The notes: generated by a model from the sequence alone, not told the origin. A stretch of DNA of 64,000 nt from Eucalyptus grandis (GCF_016545825.1 NC_052618.1:59140561-59204560), one strand, 5' to 3'; numbered from the stretch's first letter, positions 26,797 through 39,838 are shown. A program made the numbers and translations.

Positions 26797-29263
26797 TGTC
26801 GCGACCTACCCCTCGGGAGGAGGGAACAGATTTAGGGGTATTGCCTAAAAGACAAGCTTAAGGGCCATAATTAGACGCGAGTTCTCCCAAACCCATACCT
26901 GCGTGACATTGGAGTATTTTTTAAAAATTTTGCAATGAGGAGTTGCCACTAACTTATTGTGGTCGGCTAGGAACCAAGTGAGGCATGAGAATGCACATTA
27001 CTTTCTACGCAACCAGAGAATCTAGGATCAGGGACTTGATTACGCTGCTTTGACCAGTTAGTGCCATTTCAGTATCTAATCTTATTCATTTTAAGAGTAA
27101 AAATTTTTATCAGACAGTTTGGGTTAATTTTATACCTATCCACTAACATGCAAGGTGATCATATGTGTGTACAATTATTAAAGTAACAATCATAGCTACC
27201 AAGATCCTAATTGCAATAAAATTGAACACATGCAATTAAAACATCCACAAATATAATTAAATATGCAAATTAAACATGCTATATAATTAACATACAAGCA
27301 AATAAATGCTTAATTACACTAAAAAGACAATACATAGCAATTCCTAACCAAATCCTACATTTTTTAATTTTCAAATTTTTTTAATTTTTTAAAATAATTA
27401 ATTAATTTTAATTATTTTTAAACAATAATTTTTAAATTTAAAAATGGGCGAACCAGGTCGGGTCAGGTTTGACCCGACCAGGGTTTAGCCCAGTTGACGC
27501 GGCTCAGGTCCGGTCGTAGACCGGACCCGGGTTGACCCAGGCCAGGCCTACTGCGCAGGCCCGCAGTTTAGGCTCGGCCCGGGATCCTCTTTTCCTATTT
27601 CCCTCTCTTTTTTTAAAAAAAGACAAGCCCAGCCCGAATCGAAATTAGACCTTATTCCCTAAAAAAGAGAGGGGCCCGGCCCATCGATGAATCAGCCCAT
27701 TCGCACAGGCCCGAAGCGAAGCTCATTTCCTATTTTTTGTTTTCAGCCCTTTTTGTGTTTTCTTTTCTCTTTTTCTTTTATTTTCTTTTGCCCTTTTTCT
27801 TTTGGGCGTCTTCTTCGAGCCCTCCTCCTACAGCCACAGCTCGCCGAAGCTACTACAGCTCCTCCGCCGGATCGACGCCGCCTATGCCATGAGTACTGAC
27901 CGCCCTAAAGAAAGTCGCCGGGCCACCGCCTGGCGTCGGTGGTTCTATCCGACCGACGCCGAGCACCGCCGGCCGCTAGTCAGCTGGCGTTTCGAGAGGC
28001 GCCGGGTAGACCCCGGCAAGGCGCGCGTTTCATCTCACCCGAACAGCGCGAAGGAACCTACCGAAAAGCTAGGAAAACAGCGGGAATGGTGCGTGACGAC
28101 AGTATAATCCCGAGCAACGCAAAGAAACCAAGAGCCAAGCTACGATCGAGGGTTGGGTTCGGCTGTTTCACAGAGGCATTTTGTCGAAAAGCTACTGGGC
28201 ACTACCAAACTCAAAGGTTTCCGGCTCAACCGAGCCTCGACGCGCTTTAGGGGTCTTCGAAAATGACGTACGAGGAAGACGGGAGCAAAATGCAAAAGCG
28301 ACATGGATCGGAGCTCACGCGAACCGGTCGACCGCGAGCTCCGATCCGGCGTTTTCCAGAAACGAGACCAAGGGGTTCAGGAGACCTACCTTGTCTGGTG
28401 GTGGGCTACGGCGGACGATGGCGGGCGGGTGGACGGACCTCTGGCGACAACGAGCTACTCCCTCTACTCTCTGGTTCGGTCTCTCCCCTTTGAACTCCCA
28501 CTCCGCCTCTCTGTGTGTTGCTGTCTACTGGGCTCCGGTGGGGTTGGAGGCGAAGGGCGGCTCCGGCAACGATCAATGACAGTGGTCGACCGTTCAGAGG
28601 AATCCTCTTCTTCCCTCGCGCCGGTCCTCTCTTTGGTTTCTCTTTATGCTTCGTGCTTCTCTATGGTGTGTCGATTCCGTTTCCCCCCCTCAACTCTCTG
28701 TCCTCTCCTCCGGTTTTATGCTTGGCCAGCGCGCGTGGCCTCTGCAGCTGCCAGCTTGCCGGCCGGACTGCCCCGACCCGCGGATCACACCGCTCGCCTG
28801 CTACCCTGATCCCTGCTCAGTCGCTGCTCATGCTTTTTGGTTCTCTGCAGGTCGTCGCGCGAAGAACAGCAGGAGGGAGACGACCAGCTCATGCGCGGGC
28901 TGGGCTGAAGGGAAAATGAAAAACAAAGGCTGGGCCGGGCCCTAGCGCGAAGTAAAGAGGAAAGGAAGAGAGGAATGGGCCTGCTCAAGGCTTGTCCGAA
29001 CTTGGCCTAATTGCCCCTCTTTCTTTTTTTCTTTTGCTTTTCTTTTCTTCTTTTTTTTCGAATTTTTATTTTAATTTTTTTTGTAATTAAATAAATAATT
29101 AATTTTTTATGATAAATTTTAAAACCAGTGATGCAAATGCTCTAATGGCTATATGTGATGCAATTTTAATGAATTTTTTTTTGATAAGGGTTAGAAATCA
29201 ATCCCCAATTTCCAATGCAATTAATAAACACTTAAACAAATCACCAAAATTTAGGTGTTAACG
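26797..29263 (+). mobile_element. Long solo LTR-like block (Gypsy type, probably Tat-like)
   Basis: The block opens with TGTCGCGACCTACCC and closes near 29263 with ATTTAGGTGTTAAC. Both phrases are, from general knowledge, typical of long LTRs of plant Ty3/Gypsy (Tat lineage) elements. The interior contains a GC-rich part (27450-28980) with repeated GGCCCA-like phrases that gives spurious open frames. No second LTR, primer-binding site or pol domain is present, so it reads as a solo LTR of about 2.5 kb. Exact borders and target duplication are not certain: TGTTG lies before it and only a loose match follows. Confidence 0.65.
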
Positions 29264-29767
29264 TGCTAGAAGTTTGTGTGACTGAGAATGGAATGATGGG
29301 GCGCAACTTTAGTACCCAGCACATATTGTCCAGGGCAGTGAAAGATGTGAAGTACAAACATTTTGTGCGTGTAGTAAGATAGCCATGAGAACAGAGAATG
29401 CTTCTCTCAACTCATAAAATCAATTCTCTATTGACAAACATTGTGTTAAGCTTTGAGTATGGAAGTTCAGAAAATCTATGCTCAAAGCTCGTGCCTACGA
29501 AGGATTTAGAAGGGTACTAGGATTTTTATTACATTCGAAAAAATTGCATCGTGATTAGAATTGCATTTGGGAGAGAAGCTCCCTAAGTGACATTTAACGT
29601 ATCCATCAGAGATTGCTGTTTTCTATGCATATCAGGTTTTCCATTCCGTAAATATACATATCACTCTACTGCAATAATTGATGGAGCCAGTGCACTGTTA
29701 ACGTCTTGGTGAAGAAGATTTGAATATGCTTTCCCTTTTCCTTTTCCATTGCACATCATTTGTGAAG

Positions 29768-30849
29768 GCTGCCTGTGGATCACATGCCACCAGCAAAGTT
29801 CCAAATGATTCTACCATCAAAGCCATGGAGGAGTTCCATAGAGAGATATATGCAGTGAATGGGATTACTCAAATTAAGTTCCCTGAGCACTATCCCGTGT
29901 CAAGACTACAAGGTATTTAAAGGGAGAGCTTCGATTTTCTTCGATCCATGCTGCAACAAAATAACATACTTTAACTTGTTTGCCTTAAAAACATTTAAGC
30001 CTCCTATTTACAATATTCAAATCATCTTTTGATGGATTTTTTCGGCTGAATAGCAGCTTGATGTATGTTATGATAGAAAAAGGTGTAGGTATATAGAAGC
30101 GGCTTTTATTGCTCCATTTCACCTGCATGAATTTCTGTCTTGTCTAAACTCTTTGTTGTTCAGATTTCTAATGGTAGATTCTGCATCATAGAACTGGTGT
30201 CTGTCTTTTTGCAGACAAATGTATTGACAATTGGCATGTTTTGCCTATGAAAAAGGGTGTGTCGAAAGTGGTTGTCTGTGTCTGAGTTGAAGAGCAAGCT
30301 TGCTGGAATGGGGTGCCTGAAGGGATGGGATAAACTGATCTTTTGCTTGCTTTGTTTCTTGATTACCTAACCTGATATCACAAACTAAGTTGAACATGTA
30401 GACATTTGTAATTACAGGTAAGGCTGGAAGCACAAACAGATTTTTGCTGGCTCTCTGAACAGCCGCTGGTGTGTAAATGTGTCTTATACGCAACCTATAC
30501 ATTGTTCTCACGTATGTTTGTTCAGCATTTATGTATTTCCCACTCTGATTCGACTTTGTTGATATATTTTTAAGTAATATAAAAGTTAGTCATTCCATTT
30601 GAGATGCGAGGGTACTGGAAGATCTGCAACTTGGAAAAGAAGGTAAAGTATTTGGCTACATAAGTTATCATCTTATGCATGAGATTGCACATATGCTGAC
30701 AAAAGCACTTCCAGATATATGAAGCTGCGGCCAGAGGACTTGCTCAAGTGGAAAGTCCACTGCCTATGAAGTTTCCGCTTCCAAATCCACGTGATCTTTT
30801 TTCATGGAAGCCAGGTTCCATATTACTACATGTGTCTGAATCTAAATGA
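29768..30849 (+). pseudogene. ASCH-domain RNA-binding protein, 5'-truncated and disrupted
   Basis: Exon-like pieces in order on the plus strand: 29768-29912 (SKVPNDSTIKAMEEFHREIY, then GITQIKFPEHYPVSRLQG), about 30245-30330 (VPEG), 30419-30473 (VRLEAQTDFCWLSEQPL), about 30600-30642 (EMRGYWKICNLEKK) and 30715-30849 (IYEAAARGLAQVESPLPMKF, then PLPNPRDLFSWKPGS, TGA). This order matches the plant single-ASCH protein family. The N-terminal exon with the CLTMHQPWASLL-type core is missing. The first exon has an extra base in the WIHATSK region (about 29783), and the VPEG exon contains an in-frame TGA. The gene is therefore dead. Its missing 5' end faces the LTR block and the equally truncated SMC5 relic. 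Confidence 0.8.
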
Positions 30850-30954
30850 AGTGACCTGGGGAAATCATCGAGTCTCAGTACTGCCATAGCTGGTGCATGA
30901 GCTGCTGCCACTCAGTTTTCAAAGGACCAAAATCATAGCACATCTTTTTTGATG

Positions 30955-31640
30955 AGAACAAGTGCAATGAATATCGAGATTGAGCAATCGTCTTAATCTA
31001 AGGAACTGCCTCTCTTATTGTATTCCTTTTGCTCTGTTTTACTGGGCAGGACATCGTTGGATCCTGAGTGGAAAAGAGACCGTGGACTCGCCTCATCTCA
31101 TGTTATAAAAAGGTTCATGTATCTTGCCTTAAATGTTGCCTATCAATAATGCCACTGATGTGAATAATTTTCTTGAGAGAGAGAGAGATGACCAAGTTTG
31201 CATTGCATTTGTCTAATGCAACAGACTGAAGATTCCTCGGATGAATACGACTCCAAAAATATACCAAGCATTATTTTTGGCACGATTCTGTAGTTCTGTA
31301 GTGATTGAGTGGCCACGAGAGTCTCTGACCCAGCAAGTGACAGTAGCTTCTTCTACCCCCAGAATTTCAGCAACTCTGTTGCTGATTCTATCATCTGTGC
31401 TTATTGTATAAACTTAGGCTTATTTGAGAATCTGAGACAGGAGATAGATACTAGTGGCTTAAAAACTCTTTTATACTAGTGGCTTAAGAACTCTTTTGGT
31501 CCTTTTCTTTTCAAATTTTTTCTTGATTTGGAGAGAATAAAGGATAAGAATAGAGAAGGCACAGAATTTACTTGTAATGTTTTTATGAAGATGGTTTGGC
31601 TTCAATTGAGGATGTAAATTAAGTTGCAGAAGATTTGGAT
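30955..31640. repeat. Segmental duplicate S, copy 1
   Basis: This stretch resembles 52262-52960 in the same orientation, with shared phrases such as the AGTGCCTCTCTTAT-like region and the run around 31338-31480. In both copies S lies on the 3' side of an NLR gene, so it marks the left boundary of a duplicated NLR-bearing block. No coding capacity recognised. Confidence 0.75.
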
Positions 31641-32758
31641 TCGGCTACCTTCTTTGTGGAGAATACTGCCTTCGTGCTGATGGTGGATGGTTATTGAATG
31701 AACGAAAGCAATTGTTGCAGTCTCCTTTACTTGGAGTTAAAGTTGATAAAGAATTTGTCCTGCTTATCATGTGGTTTAATTCATTTCCAGAATCTTAGGC
31801 AAAACAAGAGACCGACCAGATGCTCGCAAAGGGTGCCTGACTTGTGAAGATTATCCCTAATCGACGGAATTTTTAGTCTTGCTAAAACATTACATAGTGC
31901 AAAAGGGAAAAATTGCTTCCCAATAAATGATTGAATTGCTAATTGAGCAATTCATGAGTTTAAATTATTAGAGAATGACATGACGTTCATCTTGTATCTC
32001 AGCAAGCTAGTAGTTGCGGGAGAGTATGACTATATTTCGACATCGGGCTTGGACAAGACATGAGTTGTTAAATCGCAAAGCGAATACTTTCTACTCAAAT
32101 GATTGAGAAGCTGTGGAGGGGAAAAAAATTAGCTATCAGGAATGCAGTCTTGATGTCCGGCTTTATTAAATTCTCGAGATGCATCTGAATTATTTGCAAT
32201 CAACAAAAGGTTGAGGAGTCAATTTTTTTGCTTTATTACTGTATAAACGAAAATAGTACAATGGAAACAGGGGGCGCATGTAGCACTTGCCTGGCTCTAT
32301 TTTTCATTAAAGAAAGTTAGATGGTGTCCTCTATTCAATTTTGTAGAGGAACATATATTCATACTGAAATATGGCAAAAACTATATATAAAAGAAAAAAG
32401 AAATCCCAATCTTGTAGCAACAATACGTGTTATTGCAAAGTATAGTGTTTGTTAGAATATTTAATTAAACTATACTTTCATCTGACAATTTAAACTTGTG
32501 ATATAAGAACTAGAGCTTCTGAGCTTCTAAGAAACTAATGTATTGATCACTATATGAGATAACTACAACAACAAGAAGATAGCACGGAGGGATAGGAGGA
32601 CAATAAATTCAAAGATAAAAGAATGAAAGGTCCAGATAAGAATATTGACAATGGAAGAAATCATAAAAACATTAGATGATCTTCTTCCTCGTGTTGATAG
32701 TTCCCAGGGATCCATGATAGAGGGAAGGGACTCACAGGGCCCTTTGCATCACCATGAT
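31641..32758. other. Intergenic, no gene recognised; NLR 3' flank from about 32530
   Basis: AT-rich sequence with no credible coding exon. From about 32530 it becomes similar to the 3' flanks of both NLR genes (33790 and 53575 onwards). Confidence 0.5.
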
Positions 32759-32958
32759 CTATGAAACTTCAGGAAGAACCTCACTGCGGCTCATCACTGT
32801 ACGCTTGATGACATTTTAGCAATAGGAGCTAAGATCATGTCGCTCCCATTGATCCTCTTCCACTAGAGGAAGTAAACTTCAGGTTTACATTCCATCACCT
32901 ACTCATAGCACTCTTGCAAAATACCCTCCCTCATAACTTTGCTATTGTGTACAGAATG
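32759..32958 (-). pseudogene. NLR 3'-end fragment (third copy of the LRR tail)
   Basis: On the minus strand this fragment matches the last 60 or so codons of both full-length NLRs: the tail with the acidic/Trp segment before HDLS/YDLNS, then VMSRSEVLPEVS and a TAG at 32761-32759. The frame is broken and nothing further upstream of the gene remains. It lies about 1.2 kb from the end of NLR1, in the same orientation, so it is a leftover of an unequal exchange or a partial duplication. Confidence 0.75.
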
Positions 32959-34009
32959 ATAATATATAATATTGCCATTTCATAATTCATACGATATATA
33001 ATCGTGTAGTATTTTCGGAACATGAATTTTACAAATTCAAAAAAGATGTAGTACTACTCACCTAGAAGTGCCTATGACCAAACAATAAATATTATTTGAA
33101 CCATCGAACTCGCAATTCTATCAAACAAACAAGAAACAACGTCAAATTGAGTAAATTGCTACCCCAACGATCAATTGGCTACACTAAACTTCAATACTAA
33201 TGAAGCAACTCCTATGCATTAACAAATCACACATCCGAAGCGATTATTCAATACATTCGCAATGCGAAACTTGAACACAAAATCCTAAAGTTCTCACTCC
33301 AATCAAACCATTGTGCCAAAACGAATCTTGTCAAAACCCACCGCTCTATAGCATCATAAATTACCATTTCCATGAAATTTCATAGCTCAATAACTCAAAA
33401 ATTGGACTTTGCAGCTTGATTCTCACATAATTCCGAATTTATGATCTAACTTCAAAATTTACTCTGATTGAAAGAATGAGAAATGCGAGCACTTACAGAA
33501 CATTGCAATAAGAAGTTGAATAATTGGCTTGGCGAAGCGTCCTTAGCACAAATACGCAAAACCCGCTCTCTCTTCTTTTTTTCTTTTTCTTTCTCCCTTT
33601 TCCTTTCCCTTCTTCTTGTTTGCCGTGCGAGCTCTCGGTTAAAATGAGCTGAGCGTCCCCCTTTCCTACTCTCTTCGACTTTTTAAAACTTGAATTTTTC
33701 TTTTTTATTTCTTCGGGCTCCACCACTCTTGACTTGGTCAAGATATTACAATAAATGTAGAAAAAAATAAGAAATACACGTAATGATCACTAAAAAGACC
33801 ATGACGACGACCAGAAGAAGAAGAAAAAGATAGCACCGGAGTATTTGAGGGTAGTAAATTGAATGATAAAAGTATTGAAAGGTCTAGATAAATATATTGA
33901 TAATGGGAATAATCATAAAAGCATTGGAGGATCTTCTTTCTTGCGACAATGGTCCTCTAAGATCAATGATAGACCGAGGGGACTAGCAGGGCCTATACAT
34001 CACTATGAT
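32959..34009. other. Spacer between the NLR fragment and NLR1
   Basis: No gene recognised. The right end (about 33780-34009) is NLR1 3' flank, shared with the fragment at 32.5 kb and with NLR2. Confidence 0.5.
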
Positions 34010-36873
34010 CTACGAAACTATAGGAATAATCTCAATGCGGCTCATCACCCTACCCTTGATGACATTATAAGAATCGAGGCTAAGATCATGTCGCTCCCTA
34101 TGATCCTCTTTCCACCAGAAGAAGTAAACTTCTAGGTTACGTTCCATCACCTCCTCGTAGTGCTCTTGCAAAATACCCTTCCTCATTCTGTTACGACTGT
34201 ACGGATAGAACACAAGAGCAAATTCTTCTGGCATCTCATAGAATTGGAGATGCTTCATGTTCGCAAGGCCATGGATGACAACTAGTAATGATTGCCAGTC
34301 CAGATGCCTGCATCCAACAATGATGAGACTCTGAAGGCAAGGCATTGCTTGACCATTCATCAACGCAAATCTAAGATTTTCCAGATTGGCAAAGAATAAC
34401 TTCTTGAGCTTAGGGAACCCTTTATCTCCAAAAACCAATGTTTTCCCATCAAAGGCGTTACTTAGATAAAGCTCCACGAGATTGGGCAAATTCTGGAGAG
34501 CAATAAGTGGGCTAGATTTCAATTTGGTCCATGCCAAACGCAATTTAGTTAGACTGGTCAAGAGAGGAAGCCAATGAGGCAGCTTCTTCAGACATCCTTC
34601 GATATGTAGACCTCGAAGGAACGGGGAGCTGAAGATAGAAAATCCAAATCAATAATGTCATACTTGCTCTCTGCATTCACATCTAATGATCGAAGGTTTG
34701 TCATCTTCTCAATGGAGTGGCATAGTTCCTTTGCATCATCTTTCCTCAGGTCCCTTACGCCCAGCCTCCTTAGTCGACTTAACTCTCCCAGCTCTTGCAT
34801 TGTATTCTTGTTCCGACCACCACCAGCTTTTACACAGCACAAGTTCTGTAATGATGTCAGTGCTCCAATGCCCTTGGGAGCTGAAAATCCCTTTCTAATG
34901 CCAAAGGGTACAGAAGTTGTGATTTCTGCATCACTGTACACCAAAAGATGTTGTAATTTCTTGAGCTTGGTTATCTCCACAGGCATCTCAGATACGAACG
35001 TGTGTTTAAGATCCAAAGTCTCCAGATTTTGGAGTTTCACAATTGATCTAGGAATGATGCGCACGTTGCTCCTTCTCAAACTCAGATACTTCAAGTGGAC
35101 AAAAACTAGTATTTGTTGGGGGAACTTATGAAGGCATGATCCTCCCATATCTAAAACCCGAGCAGCTTAGAGCTAGTTGGGAAGAATTGCTCATCTCGTA
35201 CTAGACGATGTTCTTAACTGAAAAATGAGCGAGCGTAGGCTGGGGAGATTTAGTTGGTTCAGTGCGTTGTTACAGTTGTATTGGACTGACAGACGTCGGA
35301 CTCGTTCGTGCAATTCTTTTGTCTGCTCAGATAAAAACGAAACAAAGTTTTCATCCTTCAACTTAGAAAGGATACTTTCACGCATGAGGTCATGTACCCT
35401 ACAAGTTTTTAGCCTTCCTTCTAAATCTGTTTCTGCAATTTGCACCAAATTTCTATTTATCAGCTCATTCAAGTATCTTTGAGCAACCTCCTCTTGTGTC
35501 ATCCGTTCTCTTTCCTCAATAAATCCTTCTGCAATCCACAAACGAATGAGTGTCAAACACTCAATCACGCGATCCTCTGGAAATAAACCCAAGTACAAAA
35601 AGCAACTTTTCAAGTTATAATGCAAATCAATATAGCTCAAGCTGAGAATTTTCCTAAAAATTTGCATCCTATCATTGCTTTCTAATTCTACAGCGAGGCT
35701 ATGAGAAATCATCTCCCATTCTTGGACATCTTTTGCAAAGAGAAGACCACCAATTGCCACTATAGCAAGTGGTAAACCCTCACATTTTTTCAAAATCCGC
35801 CGTGAAAGGTTTTTTAGGTGAGGAGGACAGAGTTTCCCACGAAAGGCTTTCTTGCAGAATCAGGACCATGATTCTTCTGGAGACAAGGGCTTACGAGTAT
35901 AAACTTTTGATTGGTTGGATGAGAAAGTAGCAATATTAGCTATGCGAGTAGTGATCATTATTCGGCTACTGCAATTGCCATTGGGCATTGCACTTTTTAT
36001 ACCTTCTAGTGCTTCCAAGTTCCATACATCATCTAGAACAATGACATACCTTTTCTGGCACAAAAAGTCTTTCAATATTTGCTTGAGCCTTACGCTATTC
36101 GCAGATTCTATTCCTTGTGGGGCTCGTTGCTCAATTTCTCCATGAAGTTGTTTGATCATGTCCCTCAAAATATTCTGGATCTTATAGGATTGCGAGACAC
36201 TAATCCATGCATGGCTATGGAAGTAGGCTTTTACTTGGTGATTGTCGTACACTCTTTCTGCCAGAGTGGTCTTCCCTGAACCCCCCATCCCTAATATTGA
36301 TACAACTTCAAGTCCGGGTTCCCCGTCAACAAGCCACTTAATAAGCTCTTCTCTTGGCTGATCAATCCCCACCAATTCACCTTCCTCGACTGGAAAGGTG
36401 TCCTCCCTAAGATCGTGCCATGAGGTGCCTCCAATGGATGTGCTCGCACTTTGCTCTGTGCAATATGACTTGAAATGGTATCGTCGATGCCCTTCGCTAA
36501 TGCTGTGGACTTTTTTCCTGATATCTGTTATTTTGGAGGAGAGATGACGGCGCTCTTTCAAGTTGTTTATGGATAGCTTGATCTTATGGAGGTACCTCAT
36601 GACCCCATCTCCATGATCTCTTGCCAAGTTGAGCGTGAATTCATCTAGAATATCCTCCACATCATATGCAACATCCCTGACTTGTTTCACCCATACCTTC
36701 AACTCAGGGTCATTGTCTTTTGATGACTCAGCGTGCTCTAAGAAGGCCTTCATGCGCTCAAATTCATCTCTAATGAGTTCAATTTCTCCACGTACCCCTT
36801 TCAATAGATTCACCTCTTGCTCGACGAACATAGCAAGCTTCTCAACCAAACAGGATACTGCGGATTCTGTCAT
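34010..36873 (-). pseudogene. CC-NB-LRR disease-resistance protein (RPM1-like), NLR1, disrupted
   Basis: A single-exon reading frame on the minus strand starts at the ATG at 36873 (MTESAVSCLVEKLAM). Residues 1-130 form the Rx-type coiled coil with the EDVID-like AYDVEDILDEF (69-79). The NB-ARC follows: P-loop GMGGSGKTT (195-203), kinase-2 YVIVLDDVW (276-284), RNBS-B RIMITTR (304-310). After the break come GLPLAIVAIGG, RNBS-D CFLYLGLFPED, the MHD-equivalent VHDLMRE, and an LRR region ending at about 34010. Such proteins are intracellular immune receptors. Lesions: an in-frame TGA at 35862-35860 (SWS*FCKKAF), two nearly compensating single-base indels within 35195-35150, and a frameshift near 34620 in the LRR. 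As written, only the CC and half of the NB-ARC (337 codons) could be made. NLR2 is the close paralogue 20 kb away. Confidence 0.9.
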
Positions 36874-37029
36874 TTCTCTTGCTCACTGATCTTGCAAGAT
36901 CAAAGCTTACTCAAGAAGAAAAGAGGGTATAGCAAGATTACCTGGTACCCTTTGAAATCGAAAGAAAGGATCCTTTTGAATGAACATCCAAATGGACTTT
37001 GAGCTCAGCTGTTCGGCGAAGTCTCCCTA

Positions 37030-38813
37030 TGATCATGCAAATTTTTTATTTTGAGAAAATGTTGGGTGCTTGAGACGTGCTAAGTGAGGCCATACTTTGA
37101 GTCCATAGAGTGATGGTCACGGGCAGATTGGGGCCCACCCTTTAGAAATTTGAGAAGTCTTCAGTCATTCTCTGGTCTTCTCCGTTGCTATCTCGACGCT
37201 GGCTTTCCATTTGCCTTTAGTTCTCAAATAAATGTTCAGTCAAATGGGAAACGTTCGAGGTTTTTACTTGGAAGTTTCGTAATTTTGCCTTTCGCTGTAA
37301 AGATGAGTTGCTGAAGTGACATCTTCACAAAACCGAATCATCTCAAATAATTTGCTTGATTCCATACAAGGGCAACAAATTTTTGCTGACAACTCCACTT
37401 CGAATTGTCAATGGCGTGTTCAATAAATCATGTTATGATTTGGTGCTAATTAAGTAATCCACGCCGTGTTCAAAAAGTCGGAGAAAAAGGTAAAAGATAA
37501 AAATAATAGAAAGACCAGCACAGGACCTACCGCTCGACCGGCAGTGAATGACTTAGCTGTCCCCATCATGGACCCAATATTTTGTGGTCTTCTTTTCCTG
37601 CATTATATTGATAATTTTTCCATGGCGACCTCTATGAGAAAAGTCTCTTACCATCATTTTCCTTTGAAAACTGCAATTGGGTAACTCTCAATGCGAAGAC
37701 TTGACTAATTCATCGCAATGATTGACTAACTTGTTTCACTTTAGATTCCACATTCTTTGCATCTTCATTTCGCAATTTTCCTAACCAGCTTTGATTTTTC
37801 TCATGAGATTTTCTCTCACGTTTGAATGAGAAGCTCAATTTTGTCCACTTTTTATGCTCCAAAATCTATATGTATCAAGATAGATGGGCTTGTGAAATTA
37901 TGACATTCAAGTAAATATTGTCCGAAAGTTACGGCACTTGCTATGTTTAATCTCATGTATGGTGAATATAATGATGATTATGAGGTCTCATCCTAAAAGC
38001 TTAAGTTGCTAGTGCATGGTAGGTGTGGAGATTTTTAAACAGCAATGGGGCGATGTGGAATTCCCTTTCACTGAGGCTTAACATACTCTTTGTGGGGTTC
38101 TTCCTTTTTCTTTTGTTTTCGTCGTTTTCTGTGTTTCTTATTTCTCCTCAAATTTGAAACCTAAAGCATGTTATTGGATTGTCCAAAAAAAAAAAAAGGC
38201 ATGTTATTGGAAAATACTGTACTCAAGCTATTTTTTTAATTAATGAGTTTTGAAGATATTAATGAGGATGTTATAGAACATTTGAAGAAAAATATATTTA
38301 ACTTGCAAGTTGCACCTTGTTTTCTTCTGCTTTAAATATTTCTCTGGATAATTTCCACCAGAACACACTATGGATTTCTTCTTGGTTAAAGCTGTTGCTT
38401 CGTGCGACTCAGAAAGCACCTTTTGGATGAAGATTATATTTTGATATCAGGCCTTATGCATCCAGAGTAAAGGCATTTATATCTTCAGTTAAAAAATTGA
38501 CATTTTTTCTTAACGGGTTGATTACAATTTAATCTTCTAAGTTTCACTTTTTGTCTTGTCAAATTCTCTAACTTACTGAAATTGTCAAATCAAATCCTTC
38601 CGTTATTTGCCACCGTGCTCCACCTAGGTTCTCTTGAATCAGCATAATCTCGATTCGTGAAGCAATTGCTGATGAGAAAATGATAAAGTACAAGTTCTAA
38701 TCAGATCTGCTTTATTCTAACTGGTTGGTTGTCCAATTTGAAGAAGAACTTGAATTGATTTATGTGCAAGATTTGCTTTATTGTGGGGGCTTGAACCGTG
38801 CCACATTTCTCTT
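37030..38813. repeat. NLR 5'-flank modules A and B, copy 1
   Basis: The sequence upstream of NLR1. Module A (37030-38200) is similar to 62800-64000 and, in shorter form, to 60640-61020. Module B (about 38330-38813) is similar to 58900-59392 and 61930-62470. All are in the same orientation. No coding capacity. The right end is broken by the Copia-type element. Confidence 0.8.
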
Positions 38814-39823
38814 CCTTATGATGTTTTGAAAATAACAAAGTAAATCAAAGGCTACTAACATGTTTGATGGTTGAGTAATAGACCATGCAGATGATATAAC
38901 ATGTAAATGGTATTATCAAAGTCTATACTTAAAAGAACCAGAAGGCAGACTTTATATTGAAGTTGAACTTATTCAAACGGTGTTCATACCTGAAAGCTAA
39001 ATCTATTCAGAAGCGGAATATGTTTAGACCCAGATTGTAAAGTCTATTACACTCAGACTCAGATTGTACAGTCTATTGCACTTAGACTTTATATTGAAAT
39101 TTGACAGAATAAAATACGAGTCCAATCATATAACGGTTAGTGATCTGGTTTAGATTCCACATCAAGATTGATTTGATTGACTCAATCTAATTGATTGACA
39201 ATTGGATATTGAAGATAAAATTTTTCTATACGAAGAAACTCTACTTATGGAAACCAAGATTTTGTTTGTATGGGCGATCAGAATCAATTTGGGATTCTAT
39301 TTTTGTCACTCAACGGCTACCAAATCTTCTATATACAGAGCTGTCCAATAGGTAAATTGGAAGACGATCCTCAAGATACTGCCAATGGCTAGTTTGGAAG
39401 TGGAGGAGTATTTAAGGAGATGAAGGACCGATGAGCAAGTAAGAGATGGAGCGTAGAATTTATAATTCCAAAGTCTGAGCGATCTTTGTTCATACACTTG
39501 TCTTTGTTGAGCCTAAACATTTGTGATCGAGAGAGAAATACCAAAAGAGTGACTTAGTGAGATAGTGTGATCTACTACTAAGTGTTTGCACTCACAGTTG
39601 TAATCTCTTGTTAATTGCATAGTGGAATCCAGCCAAGAAGGATGTTAGCGTGGGAGAGTGGACGTAAGCTTGGACTAAACCAAACCACTATAAACATTGT
39701 GTTCTTATTATCTTCCTTAACTCTTTTATTTTACTTGAAGTTTATTTTATTCCGCATATATTTGTCCAGGTTTAGTTTAAACACCTATTCACCCTCATCT
39801 AGGTGTTCATACTAGCACTTTCA
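38814..39823 (+). repeat. 5' LTR, left terminus deleted
   Basis: Aligns with 43584-44606 except that the terminal TGTTAGGGAAATC-type start is missing. Ends in TTTCA directly before the primer-binding site. Substitutions between the two LTRs are visible in most lines, so the insertion is not recent. Confidence 0.9.
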
Positions 39824-39838
39824 ATTGGTATTAGAGCC
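39824..39838 (+). other. Primer-binding site (initiator Met tRNA type)
   Basis: ATTGGTATTAGAGCC lies immediately after the 5' LTR. It differs by one base from the usual Copia TGGTATCAGAGC, complementary to the 3' part of initiator tRNA-Met. Confidence 0.85.

Noticed and set aside
27687..28988. Cluster of long plus-strand open frames
   Set aside because: Composition-driven frames in the GC-rich interior of the LTR-like block. None shows a domain and they overlap each other in several frames.
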